Part shown: positions 26,139 to 35,299 of the stretch, piece by piece | How positions within the stretch are numbered: the stretch's first letter is position 1 | How the letters are laid out: the number at the start of each line of letters is the position of its first letter | Source of the DNA: Mesorhizobium muleiense | Lineage (GTDB): Bacteria; Pseudomonadota; Alphaproteobacteria; Rhizobiales; Rhizobiaceae | Length of the DNA stretch: 64,000 nt | Assembly: GCF_900099905.1 (NCBI RefSeq) | Contig: NZ_FNEE01000001.1 | Location: 235,091-299,090, forward strand | Direction of reading: 5' to 3' | Position numbers and translations under genes: made by a program | The notes under the pieces: generated by a model | Told to the model about the DNA's origin: nothing | The model's input: only the letters and a program-made list of their open reading frames with translations | The model's database searches: none

Positions 26139-28193
26139 CTAGCCGACGGTCTCGCTCTCCGGGGTCCAGGCTTCTGGCTGGTCGAGCACAGAGACCGCGC
26201 GAACATGGCAGCGAATCTTATGCCCGACATCCCGCGAACTGAGCTCATAGCTTGTGCCGGTTTCGCCCACGATCGGAACGCCGTCACGATACCATAGAAA
26301 CTCTATTTGCGACGCAATAACGTTCGGTACGACGGTCAGCGCCTGGCCCGGTGAAGCCTGGCCCGAGAAGGCCGGCAATGCGCTGAAGCCCGTCGGGACC
26401 CTAGCCAGATCCGTTTCCGTCTGCCGGACCCTTATATAGTCAATGACCATGTCATACGTCTGCGACGGGTCCGGTTGAGCGCGACCCTTTTTTTCATCGT
26501 AAGCGAAATCCACCATGATGTATTTTTTCGCTGCGAGTTCCGGCGTCGTCGGAACGCGCGCCACTTCATAGCCGTCGATCACGAAATAAGTATAATCATC
26601 CTCGATCTGCGCGTACCACGTATGAAATTCGCCATCGTATACGTCGATCGTTCCGGGAAAGCCACTCGATGGGTCGACTTGATAGCCGGCGATTTTCCGG
26701 CGCACGTCACGCGGGGCGATACGTGGATCTGCATAGCCTAGTCTGGGTTTGTGCACGTGCTGGCTGATGTTGATATAGGCCCCATTGAGGCCGTCATACT
26801 CCCAAAAGTCCGTCTCAAGACGATTGCGTGTCCGCCAGAATAGATGCTCCCTGCCATACGCCCAAAAAGCAGGAAAAAATCCAGGGCGGGGCGCTGCGAT
26901 CTTCGGCAGTCTGGCGCGGATCTCAAAGATCCCCTTTCCCCAACACCGCCCTTGGCCATTGTTGTTCACGGAAGAGAACGCACCTGTTCTCCAACGGCCC
27001 TTATGCAAGAGCCGGAGCGCCAGCGTCTGGCTGGTGGCGTCGTGCACATAGGAGGAGGGCGACGCCGAGATCCGCTGGGTAATGGCGTCAACACCGACGG
27101 TCGTCAGATGGGTCGGCGCATACCAGATGCTGCCTTGCGCGCCTTTGGAATCATCGACTACCGTGTTGGAAACGAAGTCGTCAAAAAAAACCGTTGTGTA
27201 ACCGTGGATCGGGGGCGCCGCCTCACCACGATGAGCATATCGCTCATTGCCGATGGCCGCCCAGGACGCCCACGAGGCTGAATCGAACTCATAACGTGCC
27301 GGTTTGTCATTCGCATCCACGGCTGAAGGAGGGCTCTGGCGATAGGGATGAACGTCGGGTAGCGCGGATTGCCGGCCGACGCGCCACATGCCCCATCCCA
27401 TCAGCTTGTCGACCTGCGAGTGATTCAGTTCGCTTTGTCCGATGATGACGCAGTCGATCGCGACATCGGCCCTCATCGGCCTGTTCACATCGCCCATGAA
27501 GCTCTGCGATTTCATCAGGTTGGGCGCCAATGCATAAATCGTCTGGCCGGCCGTCTTGACCCCATTCACCACGCCCTGCATCACGAATCCGCGGCGGTAC
27601 CCGACCATGACATTCCAGTCGCCAAAATCCGTCGAGCATTGCCCTTCCTCGCTCTTACGCTTGCCGTCATGGAGCTGCGAAATGAATGTGCCGGCCGAGG
27701 GCTTGAAAAAGACCTGCGGCTGGCGATGCACCGAGCCACCCTCCGCCCCATTGACGCAAAGAACGGAAACGTTTTTCGCGTCGGCGTTGACCGCCGAATT
27801 GCACCGGGCGATCACCAACCACCACCGGTGGAGATAGGGGGCATCCTTATCGACTGGCCAGGTCAACGCCTGTTTCGTGCCCTTCTTGAAGAGGACGCCG
27901 CCGTTATTCGGAAGCTTTGTTGGGCGCAGGGAGGGCTCGGCTTGCACCGCAGCCACCGGCTTCACGCCGCCGGATTGCCACGAGGAGATTTCGCCTTCGG
28001 CCAGATCCTCCTGAAACCAAGATTTCACAATCATTTCCGGGAACAGACGAGGACGCCAGGAGTCAGCTTCCGGCAGCGAGCCTTCCGCCGGGCCGGCGGC
28101 CCGAGCATCCCGTCCTGAGCGACCGGATGCCGTCAGCACAAGGGCGGCGCATGCGGCCCGTGCCAAATCGCGGCGAGAAATGCGGTTGGTCAT
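26139..28193 (-). CDS. Exported glycoside hydrolase family 16-like glycanase
   Basis: A 684-residue protein with a Tat signal (ISRRDLARAACAALVLTASG, twin Arg at residues 6-7). Residues about 60-330 resemble a concanavalin-like unit of unknown role. The GH16 domain spans about 335-590; the catalytic motif is ETDFWEYDG with Glu460, Asp462 and Glu465, preceded by FFPAFWAYGREHLFW and followed by FHTWYAQIEDDYTYFVIDG. The C-terminus has an Ig-like repeat (SQIEFLWYRDGVPIVGETGT). GH16 members such as ExoK and ExsH trim beta-glucans and succinoglycan, so processing of the locus product is likely. Start 28193 is chosen for the Tat signal; the frame extends 21 codons further. Confidence 0.8.
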   Translation of the reverse strand: MTNRISRRDLARAACAALVLTASGRSGRDARAAGPAEGSLPEADSWRPRLFPEMIVKSWFQEDLAEGEISSWQSGGVKPVAAVQAEPSLRPTKLPNNGGVLFKKGTKQALTWPVDKDAPYLHRWWLVIARCNSAVNADAKNVSVLCVNGAEGGSVHRQPQVFFKPSAGTFISQLHDGKRKSEEGQCSTDFGDWNVMVGYRRGFVMQGVVNGVKTAGQTIYALAPNLMKSQSFMGDVNRPMRADVAIDCVIIGQSELNHSQVDKLMGWGMWRVGRQSALPDVHPYRQSPPSAVDANDKPARYEFDSASWASWAAIGNERYAHRGEAAPPIHGYTTVFFDDFVSNTVVDDSKGAQGSIWYAPTHLTTVGVDAITQRISASPSSYVHDATSQTLALRLLHKGRWRTGAFSSVNNNGQGRCWGKGIFEIRARLPKIAAPRPGFFPAFWAYGREHLFWRTRNRLETDFWEYDGLNGAYINISQHVHKPRLGYADPRIAPRDVRRKIAGYQVDPSSGFPGTIDVYDGEFHTWYAQIEDDYTYFVIDGYEVARVPTTPELAAKKYIMVDFAYDEKKGRAQPDPSQTYDMVIDYIRVRQTETDLARVPTGFSALPAFSGQASPGQALTVVPNVIASQIEFLWYRDGVPIVGETGTSYELSSRDVGHKIRCHVRAVSVLDQPEAWTPESETVG

Positions 28194-28341
28194 TATCGTG
28201 TGCCAATAATTGTTGGTTTTCGGGATGAGACTTCTTAATATCGCGCTTCTCCTCACAAGCTCCGCAGCATATCATAGTCTTAGCCTTTCAACGACAGCCA
28301 GGGAAAGTGTGTCGCGCCTGATGCGATAACGGAGAAAGCAG

Positions 28342-29193
28342 ATGCAGACCGCTGACAGCATCGGTGCTTCGCCTCTCACTAGGCCGGGCAAGGCTCTTCC
28401 GCCCAATGCGCTTCTATTGAATTGCTTTGGCCGAGGTGGGTCAAACATTGTCTGGAATATCATCGGCAGCTCGCCGGATGTGTTGATGCCATACCGCGAA
28501 TGGCATGAGGGGGTATTCGGACGTTTCTACAAGCTGCGCAAGGCTGCGTGCCATGTTGGCGGGGCCGTCAACTGGGCGTCTGTTCCCTTCCTCTGGCGGC
28601 ATATGCGCGCAGCGACTGCCGAGTCGCTCCGCCACGGGGAGCGCAACGAAAAGTCCCAAGCGCGCTACGTCGTTTTGAAGGTGATGGATTACTGCATCGC
28701 ATTCGACGACGCGATTGCGCGCGGCTTTATGGAAGCGCGGAACCTTGTGCTTACGCGGCATCCATTACCGATGTGCGAAGGGCTCATACGCAGCGGTCTC
28801 AGCGAGGCGCGCGCGATCAAATGGTACAATGATGTGACTAGCCTGATGTTCAAAGCCTCGGGAAAGCCTGATGCGCTATTGCTTCGATTCGAGGACTTGA
28901 TCCAATCACCGGATACCTTTGTAAAAGGCCTTTACGACGCGCTCGGCATAGCAGCAGCGGAGGACGGAAGTATCCGGTTTAAGGTCAAATCATTTGGGAC
29001 GGAGCGGACGACGAACACAAACGCCACAACTGGCGAAAAGCTGCGGATAAGGTTGGATGAAGCACCCGATCACATCGCACCAGACGTCAACACCCGAGCG
29101 GTTGCCCGCCTCGATCGTTCAGCACGACAGCGGATTTGGACAGGCACCCGCGCAACTGCGGAATTGTTCGACTATGGAGCTGACAATTTCTGA
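28342..29193 (+). CDS. Sulfotransferase-like protein
   Basis: A 283-residue protein of the PAPS sulfotransferase fold. The 5'-phosphosulfate loop is NCFGRGGSNIVWNIIGSSPD (about residues 28-47), a diverged P-loop with G-R-G-G-S-N. The 3'-phosphate motif is NLVLTRHPLPMCEGLIRSGL (Arg and Ser-containing helix). LLLRFEDLIQSPDTFVKGLY is the common acceptor-side helix of Sulfotransfer families. It would transfer sulfate from PAPS to a sugar hydroxyl of the exopolysaccharide precursor. It stands alone between two minus-strand genes. Confidence 0.75.
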   Translation: MQTADSIGASPLTRPGKALPPNALLLNCFGRGGSNIVWNIIGSSPDVLMPYREWHEGVFGRFYKLRKAACHVGGAVNWASVPFLWRHMRAATAESLRHGERNEKSQARYVVLKVMDYCIAFDDAIARGFMEARNLVLTRHPLPMCEGLIRSGLSEARAIKWYNDVTSLMFKASGKPDALLLRFEDLIQSPDTFVKGLYDALGIAAAEDGSIRFKVKSFGTERTTNTNATTGEKLRIRLDEAPDHIAPDVNTRAVARLDRSARQRIWTGTRATAELFDYGADNF

Positions 29194-29290
29194 GTTTGTG
29201 CAGTTAACGGCGTTGCCGATTGGCCCGGAATAGGCACGGGATAGGCGTAGACAAGTTCACGGTATCCAGTCCTTAGCGCCCGGCAGCCGG

Positions 29291-30430
29291 TCATTGAAAT
29301 CGGTTTGTTGCCTCCAACAGCAATCTGCGTATGCCGCTGCCGCGCGCAAAGTCGAATATCAATGAGAGAAAAGGCAACCGCCTGCGAGTGAAGGAGGCCC
29401 ATCGCCTCAGAATGCGCTCCAGACGGAAGCCCATCCGACCTTGAACAGCGTTGTAGTGGAATTCGATCTCCTTTCTCTTCTCGAGCGCAAGTCCCGGATA
29501 GGGCTGCCACGTGGCCCTGGCCGCATCGAGATCGAGTTGCGGAAAGGGGGGCAGAGAAAACTCCGCCTGTAGCAACCTCATACTTGGTTCCAGCCTTGAT
29601 AGGAGGTCGGCTCTCTCATCGGGTGAAAGGTATTCGTGATTATTGTCGGGATTCGTCACTCTCCGATCAACCAATGCATAGATCTTGCGTTCCAGCCGCC
29701 GCTCAGAAAACAGGATATGCTCGTTTTTGAGGCGCTTATACTCCAAGACATCTCGGCTCAGGCGTTCATTAGCCCGACGATAGGGCCGTACGAATGCGGA
29801 GAGATACTCGATCCCGACGACATCCTTCATGAAATCATCGATCAGATTCGGCAGCGCCGACTCGTAGACGCGTACCAAACACGCGCTGCTTCCAAAGACT
29901 TCGCGCCAGATGGACAGGCAGTGATGATAATCCAAACTATCCTCGATCGTGTTTAGAAAGTCGAGGACATCTCCGGTGAACAGAACACCGCGCTTGACGT
30001 TCTGATTATACATTGACTCAAGCCAATGATCCGGTCTTCTCACATAACACAGCACACGGCATTCCATCTTCGCCGGAATGGAAGCACGCAACCGTTCGAT
30101 CAAATTGCGCTCCTGTGATAGGGCGTCGGCGCTGGATTTATTGGCCATGAAACGCGCAAGGTATCTGATCAAATAAAGGTTTTCAGAACTTGCAATGATC
30201 GTGTGCGCTCCGTCTCGTTCGGCCGCCCTCAGATGATGCAGGAAGAATGCCTGGAAGTTGTCCGTGCCGGATAGCAAATAGCTGTTGGTAACACTGTTAA
30301 AATTGAACTGGTTTGGAGGTACAGCATAGTAAATTCTTCTCTCGCGGAGCTTCTTTGCATTCGCGTAAAGGAAATATTGTAGCGCAGTTGTTCCTGTTTT
30401 GCTCGTGCCAATGTGGAGGATAAGCTTCAT
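29291..30430 (-). CDS. Sulfotransferase-family protein
   Basis: A 379-residue protein starting MKLILHIGTSKTGTTALQYF, a textbook PAPS-binding P-loop (S-K-T-G-T-T). The second nucleotide motif is CRVLCYVRRPDHWLESMYNQ (R-R-P-x-x-W-x-x-S). The rest is helical and ends FRLERILRRWASFTRR and GSGIRRLLLEATNRFQ. Its two ends recur as degenerate copies at 32140-32421 and 32482-32555, so this gene is the survivor of a small family. It probably sulfates the polysaccharide. The start is fixed by the P-loop; a terminator was not found in the 190 bases upstream of it. Confidence 0.8.
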   Translation of the reverse strand: MKLILHIGTSKTGTTALQYFLYANAKKLRERRIYYAVPPNQFNFNSVTNSYLLSGTDNFQAFFLHHLRAAERDGAHTIIASSENLYLIRYLARFMANKSSADALSQERNLIERLRASIPAKMECRVLCYVRRPDHWLESMYNQNVKRGVLFTGDVLDFLNTIEDSLDYHHCLSIWREVFGSSACLVRVYESALPNLIDDFMKDVVGIEYLSAFVRPYRRANERLSRDVLEYKRLKNEHILFSERRLERKIYALVDRRVTNPDNNHEYLSPDERADLLSRLEPSMRLLQAEFSLPPFPQLDLDAARATWQPYPGLALEKRKEIEFHYNAVQGRMGFRLERILRRWASFTRRRLPFLSLIFDFARGSGIRRLLLEATNRFQ

Positions 30431-30622
30431 CTGGCATTTCCTTGCCTGACAACTGGCTTCACAAACGGTCTCGCCCCTGAGCCGGTTACAGTAAGGGGGC
30501 GTCGTGACTGAACTCCGTCGACTGTATCGTCAAGCCTCCGTACCTTCATGATGCATTCCATATCCTCTGATGGTCTGTCGAAAAACACGCCGAGAACGCA
30601 GGTATTGTGGGGCTATGAAAAT

Positions 30623-32104
30623 CTAATGCATTCGGTTTGTTTGCTTGGATGTTAGCGTTTGCAGAACTTCCGCGCCATATTTCCCGAAGAGGAGCGACGC
30701 TCTCAGATAGACAGTGACAACGGACAATGTACCTGTAACGAAAAGCCCGGTCGCGAGCACAAGATAGTCGGGCGATCCGGCAAGCAGCATTTTGACCGCC
30801 GAGCCGGTGGCGAACACCGCAGCGGCGAATGCGACAGGCGGCACATGGACGAGCGCGAAATCCAGAGCTGATAATCCTGTCATCCGACAACCGACCGCCG
30901 CATAAAGGATGAAACTCGTCGCGATGGCGCCGGACACTGCAAAGGCCACCGCGTTCACGCCGTAGGGCGCTGAGAGCAATGCGAATGAAGCGACAAGTGA
31001 CATATAAACGAACGCCATGAAGGCTGTTTGGTAACTTTGGCCTGTCGCAAGCATCACGGCTCCGGAAACTCTATAACCTAGGCGGAAATACATTACTACA
31101 GAGAACACGGTAATAGGAACGACAGCATCCATCCACTTTTCGCCGAGGACAGTCAACACAACCTCTTTTGCAAAGCAGCATAGAAACGCGCTGGTCGGTA
31201 TAGAGAGCGCAGCAGTCAAAGCATACGCCTTGAGCTGAGCGCTGCGTAGTCGCGCGTTGTCGTGATGAACCTTCGACAGAAGTGGGAAAACGACGCTCTT
31301 GTTCAGATTGCCGAACAGATTTGCCGGCATTGCGATCAGATAATATGCTCGCGAGTAAATGCCAAGCTCTGCAGTACCGATCAACCGTGCCACAATTATA
31401 TTGTCTATATATTTGGCGGTGAAGCTCGATATACCGGCCAGCGAATAGCCCAGGCTCTGGCTGCGGATATCGCGGTAGGACTGCATGTCGAAACGGGGAC
31501 TCACGAGATAGTCCCTGGCAATGAAAAAATAAATGCTGGCCAGGATGAACGCCTCGGCCATGTACGCGACCACCAAGGCCCAATAGCTGAGCCCAAAATA
31601 GGCAAGCGGAATGGCTAGGCCGACGTGGGAAGCAATCCATGCGACCAGCCTCGCCATGGAGGATATTTTGAATTTCAGGTGCCGCGACAGAAGGGCCTCG
31701 GTGGTCAGATTGAACGCGTTCGCGACCATCATCACCGCAAGGACGCGCGAAACGAGGACCAATTCCGGCACACGAAGAAAATCGGCAATCTGCCGTGCAA
31801 ACACCCATTGAAGTAAGCCGAGAATGGCAGCCATCATCATGGACAAGGAAACTACGGTTCCGACATGGCGCTCCTCGATGTCCCGTCGCTGGACCACGAC
31901 TTGCGACATGCCGAGATTGGCAAGGTTATTGCCGATGGCTGCTATGATCATCGCAGCGCCGACAATGCCGTACTCTCGGGGGGAGAGCAGGCGCGCGAGA
32001 ACGGCCGTGACCAGGACATGCAATAAGACTCGGGCCAGCAGAGTTGTGCCCGACCAGGAAAGTCCCCGGGCAGCCTCGCGTGTCAAATTCCGGTTTTCGT
32101 TCAC
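30623..32104 (-). CDS. Polysaccharide flippase (Wzx/ExoT-like, MOP superfamily)
   Basis: A 493-residue membrane protein with about 12-14 hydrophobic segments. The N-terminus (REAARGLSWSGTTLLARVLL, then LLSPREYGIVGAAMIIAAIG) and the middle (YSLAGISSFTAKYIDNIIVA, then AELGIYSRAYYLIAMPANLF) are hallmarks of the Polysacc_synt_3/lipopolysaccharide flippase group that includes ExoT and WzxC. It moves the undecaprenyl-linked repeat unit to the periplasmic side for the polymerase at 21721. It lies next to sulfotransferase genes and glycosyltransferases on the same strand. Confidence 0.9.
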   Translation of the reverse strand: MNENRNLTREAARGLSWSGTTLLARVLLHVLVTAVLARLLSPREYGIVGAAMIIAAIGNNLANLGMSQVVVQRRDIEERHVGTVVSLSMMMAAILGLLQWVFARQIADFLRVPELVLVSRVLAVMMVANAFNLTTEALLSRHLKFKISSMARLVAWIASHVGLAIPLAYFGLSYWALVVAYMAEAFILASIYFFIARDYLVSPRFDMQSYRDIRSQSLGYSLAGISSFTAKYIDNIIVARLIGTAELGIYSRAYYLIAMPANLFGNLNKSVVFPLLSKVHHDNARLRSAQLKAYALTAALSIPTSAFLCCFAKEVVLTVLGEKWMDAVVPITVFSVVMYFRLGYRVSGAVMLATGQSYQTAFMAFVYMSLVASFALLSAPYGVNAVAFAVSGAIATSFILYAAVGCRMTGLSALDFALVHVPPVAFAAAVFATGSAVKMLLAGSPDYLVLATGLFVTGTLSVVTVYLRASLLFGKYGAEVLQTLTSKQTNRMH

Positions 32105-32139
32105 GCGCCTACCACCCTGACTGAGAACAATGCGCTCAA

Positions 32140-32421
32140 CTACTTGAAACGGCTCAATGCAACGACAAGCATCCTGTGCATCCCAGTGGCGCGCACCATC
32201 TCAAGCGCCAACGACAGAAACGGCAATCGCCGACGCGCTATGGACGCCATCCGCTTGAAAACACGCTCCAGCCGGAGGTCCATCTGCGCCTAAGCCACTT
32301 CATGACGGCATCCGCAGCTCACCAGCGCTACGCCCGAAAACATCCCGTCAAACCGATAGATAGCGGTGGTAGTCCGGTGTTGTTCCCGCTTGGGGTACCA
32401 ATATTGGAGGATGAGCCTCAT
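32140..32421 (-). pseudogene. Sulfotransferase remnant A (both ends, middle deleted)
   Basis: Read from 32421, ATGAGGCTCATCCTCCA and then TACCCCAAGCGGGAACAACA match the P-loop start of the gene at 29291-30430 with small indels. After an internal deletion of some 900 bases the end is again clear from about 32281: DLRLERVFKRMASIARRRLP and TGMHRMLVVALSRFK then TAG, paralogous to that gene's C-terminus. It is a broken third sulfotransferase. Confidence 0.75.
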
Positions 32422-32481
32422 CTGGTTTGTTCCCTCGGCGGCAGCTCCTTGCCCCCATTCAAACGCAGAGACGGCAGCCGC

Positions 32482-32555
32482 TCACTGAACCCGGTCTTGT
32501 TGCCTTCAACAACAATCTGCGGATGCCGCTGCCGCGCGCAAAGGATGAGCTTCAT
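32482..32555 (-). pseudogene. Sulfotransferase remnant B (minimal fused ends)
   Basis: ATGAAGCTCATCCT (first five codons, MKLIL) is joined directly to a sequence that reads ARGSGIRRLLLKAT in the shifted frame, the C-terminus of the 29291-30430 family, and ends in a TGA at 32482 if one inserted base is ignored. Its ATG overlaps the glycosyltransferase stop by 4 bases, so it was once coupled to that gene. Confidence 0.65.
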
Positions 32556-33790
32556 GTGCGATTCACACTCCGGACGCGCAGCGAAGAGGTCCCTTCCCTG
32601 AGAAGAGCCGCGTAGAGCTTCATTTGCTCTTGGGCAGCCCTCTCCATGCTGAAGCGCATTGCGATGGTGTTCACTGCTTGCTCTCCCATGTCATCGCGCT
32701 CGGCCTTCGATAGGCCGAGTGCGCGACGAAGGAGTCCGCAATACTCCACATGCGAGCGAGCCAAAAAGCCGCTGCACTCATGCTCCACAATGTCGGACGC
32801 ACCGCTGACATCGGTGACGATCGGCACCACGCCGCAGCTCATGGCCTCGAGCAGGGCGTTTGACATGCCTTCCGACACCGAGGTGGAAAGATAGAAATCT
32901 GCGTCCGACAGAAAAGGAAAGACATCTTCGACCGCGCCGGCGAATGTGACCCTGCCGGAAAGGCCCAACCGGGCCGCCTGTTCCTCGAGCGCGGCGCGGC
33001 ACTGGCCATCGCCCAGGATGGTGAGTTGCGCCTTTGCGTCGGCGGGAAGTGCCGCGAACGCATCGATCATGTGCTCAAGGCATTTTTCCGGATCGAGGCG
33101 GCCAAGGCAGATAAAGCGTCGGGTGTCATCTGTGCTCGGCTGGCGGCGCGGCTTGTGGGGCAGATCAATCCCATTCGGAATCATATGAATGCGATCTGCG
33201 CCGATGCCATGTCTCTTCAGATCACTAGCGATTTGGCGGCTATTGGCGATGAAGGCTGTGACGTGACGTTTAATCAAGGCGGACGCCCAGCGACCGATGA
33301 TTTTCTTTTCGCGCACAGCGTCGAGATCGAAACACCGTCCGCCCCGGCCCAATTTTGCGAGAACCGGTTTGCGCAGGAAGGCCCCTGCCAATGCCGCCGG
33401 AACAGCGTGAAGTCGGGCATGGATGATATGTACGACATCGAATTCGTCGCGACGGCGCAGCATCCAGATCACTACCTGGACACACCACGACAGGAACGAC
33501 AGCATATGCCGCCCGCCCAAATTCGGCGCGGCATGCAAGCGAAGGCGCTCGATGGGCACTCCGTCGATGACGGACCGTTTCGGCGTCGAGTGTGACAATC
33601 TGGGTGCCATAACGGTTGCGGAAACGCCGCTTTCAACCAGCACCCGAGCAAATCGGCGCGTCTGTTGTTCGGCACCGCCATATGACTCAGGAAAATAGGT
33701 TGGGAGCACGAGCAGAACACGTGTGCTGGGAAGAGCTTCGGCTCGCGGGGTCTTCGTCGGATAAGCGGAGGCAACTTCTGCTGCAGTCAT
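32552..33790 (-). CDS. Glycosyltransferase family 4
   Basis: A 412-residue GT-B enzyme. It starts with a short polar stretch and then VLLVLPTYFPESYGGAEQQT (acceptor loop). The donor domain has FICLGRLDPEKCLEHMIDAF, AQLTILGDGQCRAALEEQAA, FYLSTSVSEGMSNALLEAMS (EX7E-type region) and GVVPIVTDVSGASDIVE. The start at 33790 overlaps the stop of the ugd remnant by 4 bases; the frame also extends 23 codons upstream. A 334-base copy of its middle is found at 38145-38478. It transfers one sugar to the repeat unit. Confidence 0.9.
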   Translation of the reverse strand: MTAAEVASAYPTKTPRAEALPSTRVLLVLPTYFPESYGGAEQQTRRFARVLVESGVSATVMAPRLSHSTPKRSVIDGVPIERLRLHAAPNLGGRHMLSFLSWCVQVVIWMLRRRDEFDVVHIIHARLHAVPAALAGAFLRKPVLAKLGRGGRCFDLDAVREKKIIGRWASALIKRHVTAFIANSRQIASDLKRHGIGADRIHMIPNGIDLPHKPRRQPSTDDTRRFICLGRLDPEKCLEHMIDAFAALPADAKAQLTILGDGQCRAALEEQAARLGLSGRVTFAGAVEDVFPFLSDADFYLSTSVSEGMSNALLEAMSCGVVPIVTDVSGASDIVEHECSGFLARSHVEYCGLLRRALGLSKAERDDMGEQAVNTIAMRFSMERAAQEQMKLYAALLREGTSSLRVRSVNRT

Positions 33791-34008
33791 ATCAATCCGC
33801 CAGATAGCGTTCCTAGAGCCAAGGCGGCCACCAAGATTACAACCCCGTTCCATGTGCAAAAAAGAAGATGCCTCTTTGGCATCTCACTGCCTTTCAACGC
33901 ATCGATCCTCCTATCATCCAGATCGACGCACTCCACCTCATCCCCGAAATCGGCGAAGTATGCACCGCTAACCAATCCGGCAAGCTGCCCGATCACCGTC
34001 AAACGCAT
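33787..34008 (-). pseudogene. UDP-glucose dehydrogenase N-terminal remnant with foreign tail
   Basis: The frame starts MRLTVIGQLAGLVSGAYFAD and continues FGDEVECVDLDDRRIDALKG, which is the Rossmann start of UDP-glucose 6-dehydrogenase (usual form MRITVIGTGYVGLVSGACFA). The dinucleotide loop G-T-G-Y-V-G is damaged to G-Q-L-A-G. After about 44 residues the homology stops and a hydrophobic segment (NGVVILVAALALGTLSGGLI) follows to the stop at 33787. The real enzyme has about 430 residues. It is a relic, although a translated 73-residue membrane peptide cannot be excluded. Confidence 0.7.
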
Positions 34009-34021
34009 AGGCTGCACCCGT

Positions 34022-35269
34022 TCACCGCGGAAGTGCCACATTTCGAACAGGAGGTATCGTTGATACTCCCGTGCTTGCCTGATGCTGGTCAAGAGCCTCG
34101 CGGTAAATGGCACCAATGCGCTTGCCCATCAGCTTGACGTCCCAGTTCGAAAGATCCGTCGCCGTGGCACCTTGGGCAAGGCAAGCGAGTCTTTCACGAT
34201 CCTCCAGGAGGGCGGCAATGGCTTCGGCCATGGCCGCCAAATCATCCGCGGGTGTAATCATACCGTTGATACCAGGGCGGAGCACTTCGCGAAGGCCTGG
34301 CAGATCGCAAGCGACGCAGGGCTTGCCACCGGCGAGATATTGCATGACCACGCGGGGCAATCCCTCCCGCATGGAACAGAGCAGGCAGAGATCCGCGAGC
34401 GCGATCAGCCGCTCGGGGTCGTCCCGATAACCGGCAAAGACCACTTGGCGCTCGAGCCCAAGCCGCTTGGCCCGCGATTCAACGGTCGAGCGAAGCGGCC
34501 CGTCGCCCGCCAGCACAAGCACCGCGTCGGGTAAGCGGACGGCGAGTTTGTTGAAAGCGTCCAGAAATTCCGTGTGTCGCTTGCGTGGCTCGAAAGCCGC
34601 GATCATCAAGAGCACGGGCGGGCGCGGCGCGCCCGGCGTCAAGCGCAACAAATCGCGCCAACCGTCGGGCGGATCGGCGTTGCGAAAACGATCAAGATCG
34701 AATCCGGAACGAACGACATAATGTTGGTCTGGATGTCCCACTCCCGCGCTCAAGCATAAGTCGCGGATGCCCTCGCTCACACTGATGAACGCACTGGTGA
34801 TCGGCGCTGCCAGCTTTTCCAAGGCGAGATAAGCAAACCGCTCGGCAACGCCGACATTGACAAAAGGCACGATATGCACGCCATGAACGATCGCTGGAAC
34901 TCCCGCCGCCCATGCGGCGAGCCGCCCGAGAATGCCTGCCTTGCTGGTGTGCGTATGCACGATGTCGGCATTCAACGCGCGGAATCTCCGGGTGAGCGCC
35001 AACAATGCCCGCATGTCGGAGACAGGCGAAATGGACCGAGTCAGGCCCGGGACGCCAATGAGTTCCACCCGGGGGTCCACTTTAGCTATGATTTCCGGCT
35101 GGACCGTCTCGCCATGTAGCAGGACAACATCATGCCCCCCTTGCGCGGCCCAATTGCAGGAATGGACAGTATTCTCATCAGCACCGCCATTGATGAGACG
35201 AGTGATGACATGAGCGATACGCAGTCGACGCCCCAAGTCAATCTTGCCTTCCGCGTCCTGTACTTTCAT
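34022..35269 (-). CDS. Glycosyltransferase family 4
   Basis: A 415-residue GT-B enzyme. The N-terminal domain begins LRIAHVITRLINGGADENTV (family 4 acceptor loop), then ADIVHTHTSKAGILGRLAAW and GVPAIVHGVHIVPFVNVGVA. The donor domain shows VLLMIAAFEPRKRHTEFLDA, AVLVLAGDGPLRSTVESRAK, and LLCSMREGLPRVVMQYLAGG with Glu in the EX7E position. It resembles transferases that follow the initiating sugar phosphotransferase. It is first of a minus-strand group reaching 32552 and lies beside leader-repeat copy 1. Confidence 0.9.
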   Translation of the reverse strand: MKVQDAEGKIDLGRRLRIAHVITRLINGGADENTVHSCNWAAQGGHDVVLLHGETVQPEIIAKVDPRVELIGVPGLTRSISPVSDMRALLALTRRFRALNADIVHTHTSKAGILGRLAAWAAGVPAIVHGVHIVPFVNVGVAERFAYLALEKLAAPITSAFISVSEGIRDLCLSAGVGHPDQHYVVRSGFDLDRFRNADPPDGWRDLLRLTPGAPRPPVLLMIAAFEPRKRHTEFLDAFNKLAVRLPDAVLVLAGDGPLRSTVESRAKRLGLERQVVFAGYRDDPERLIALADLCLLCSMREGLPRVVMQYLAGGKPCVACDLPGLREVLRPGINGMITPADDLAAMAEAIAALLEDRERLACLAQGATATDLSNWDVKLMGKRIGAIYREALDQHQASTGVSTIPPVRNVALPR

Positions 35270-35299
35270 ATCGCCGCACCGATCGCGCTGAATTTATCA

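Noticed and set aside
27369..28118. Plus-strand open frame of 249 codons inside the GH16 gene
   Set aside because: Antisense shadow of a real gene with domain and signal motifs on the minus strand.
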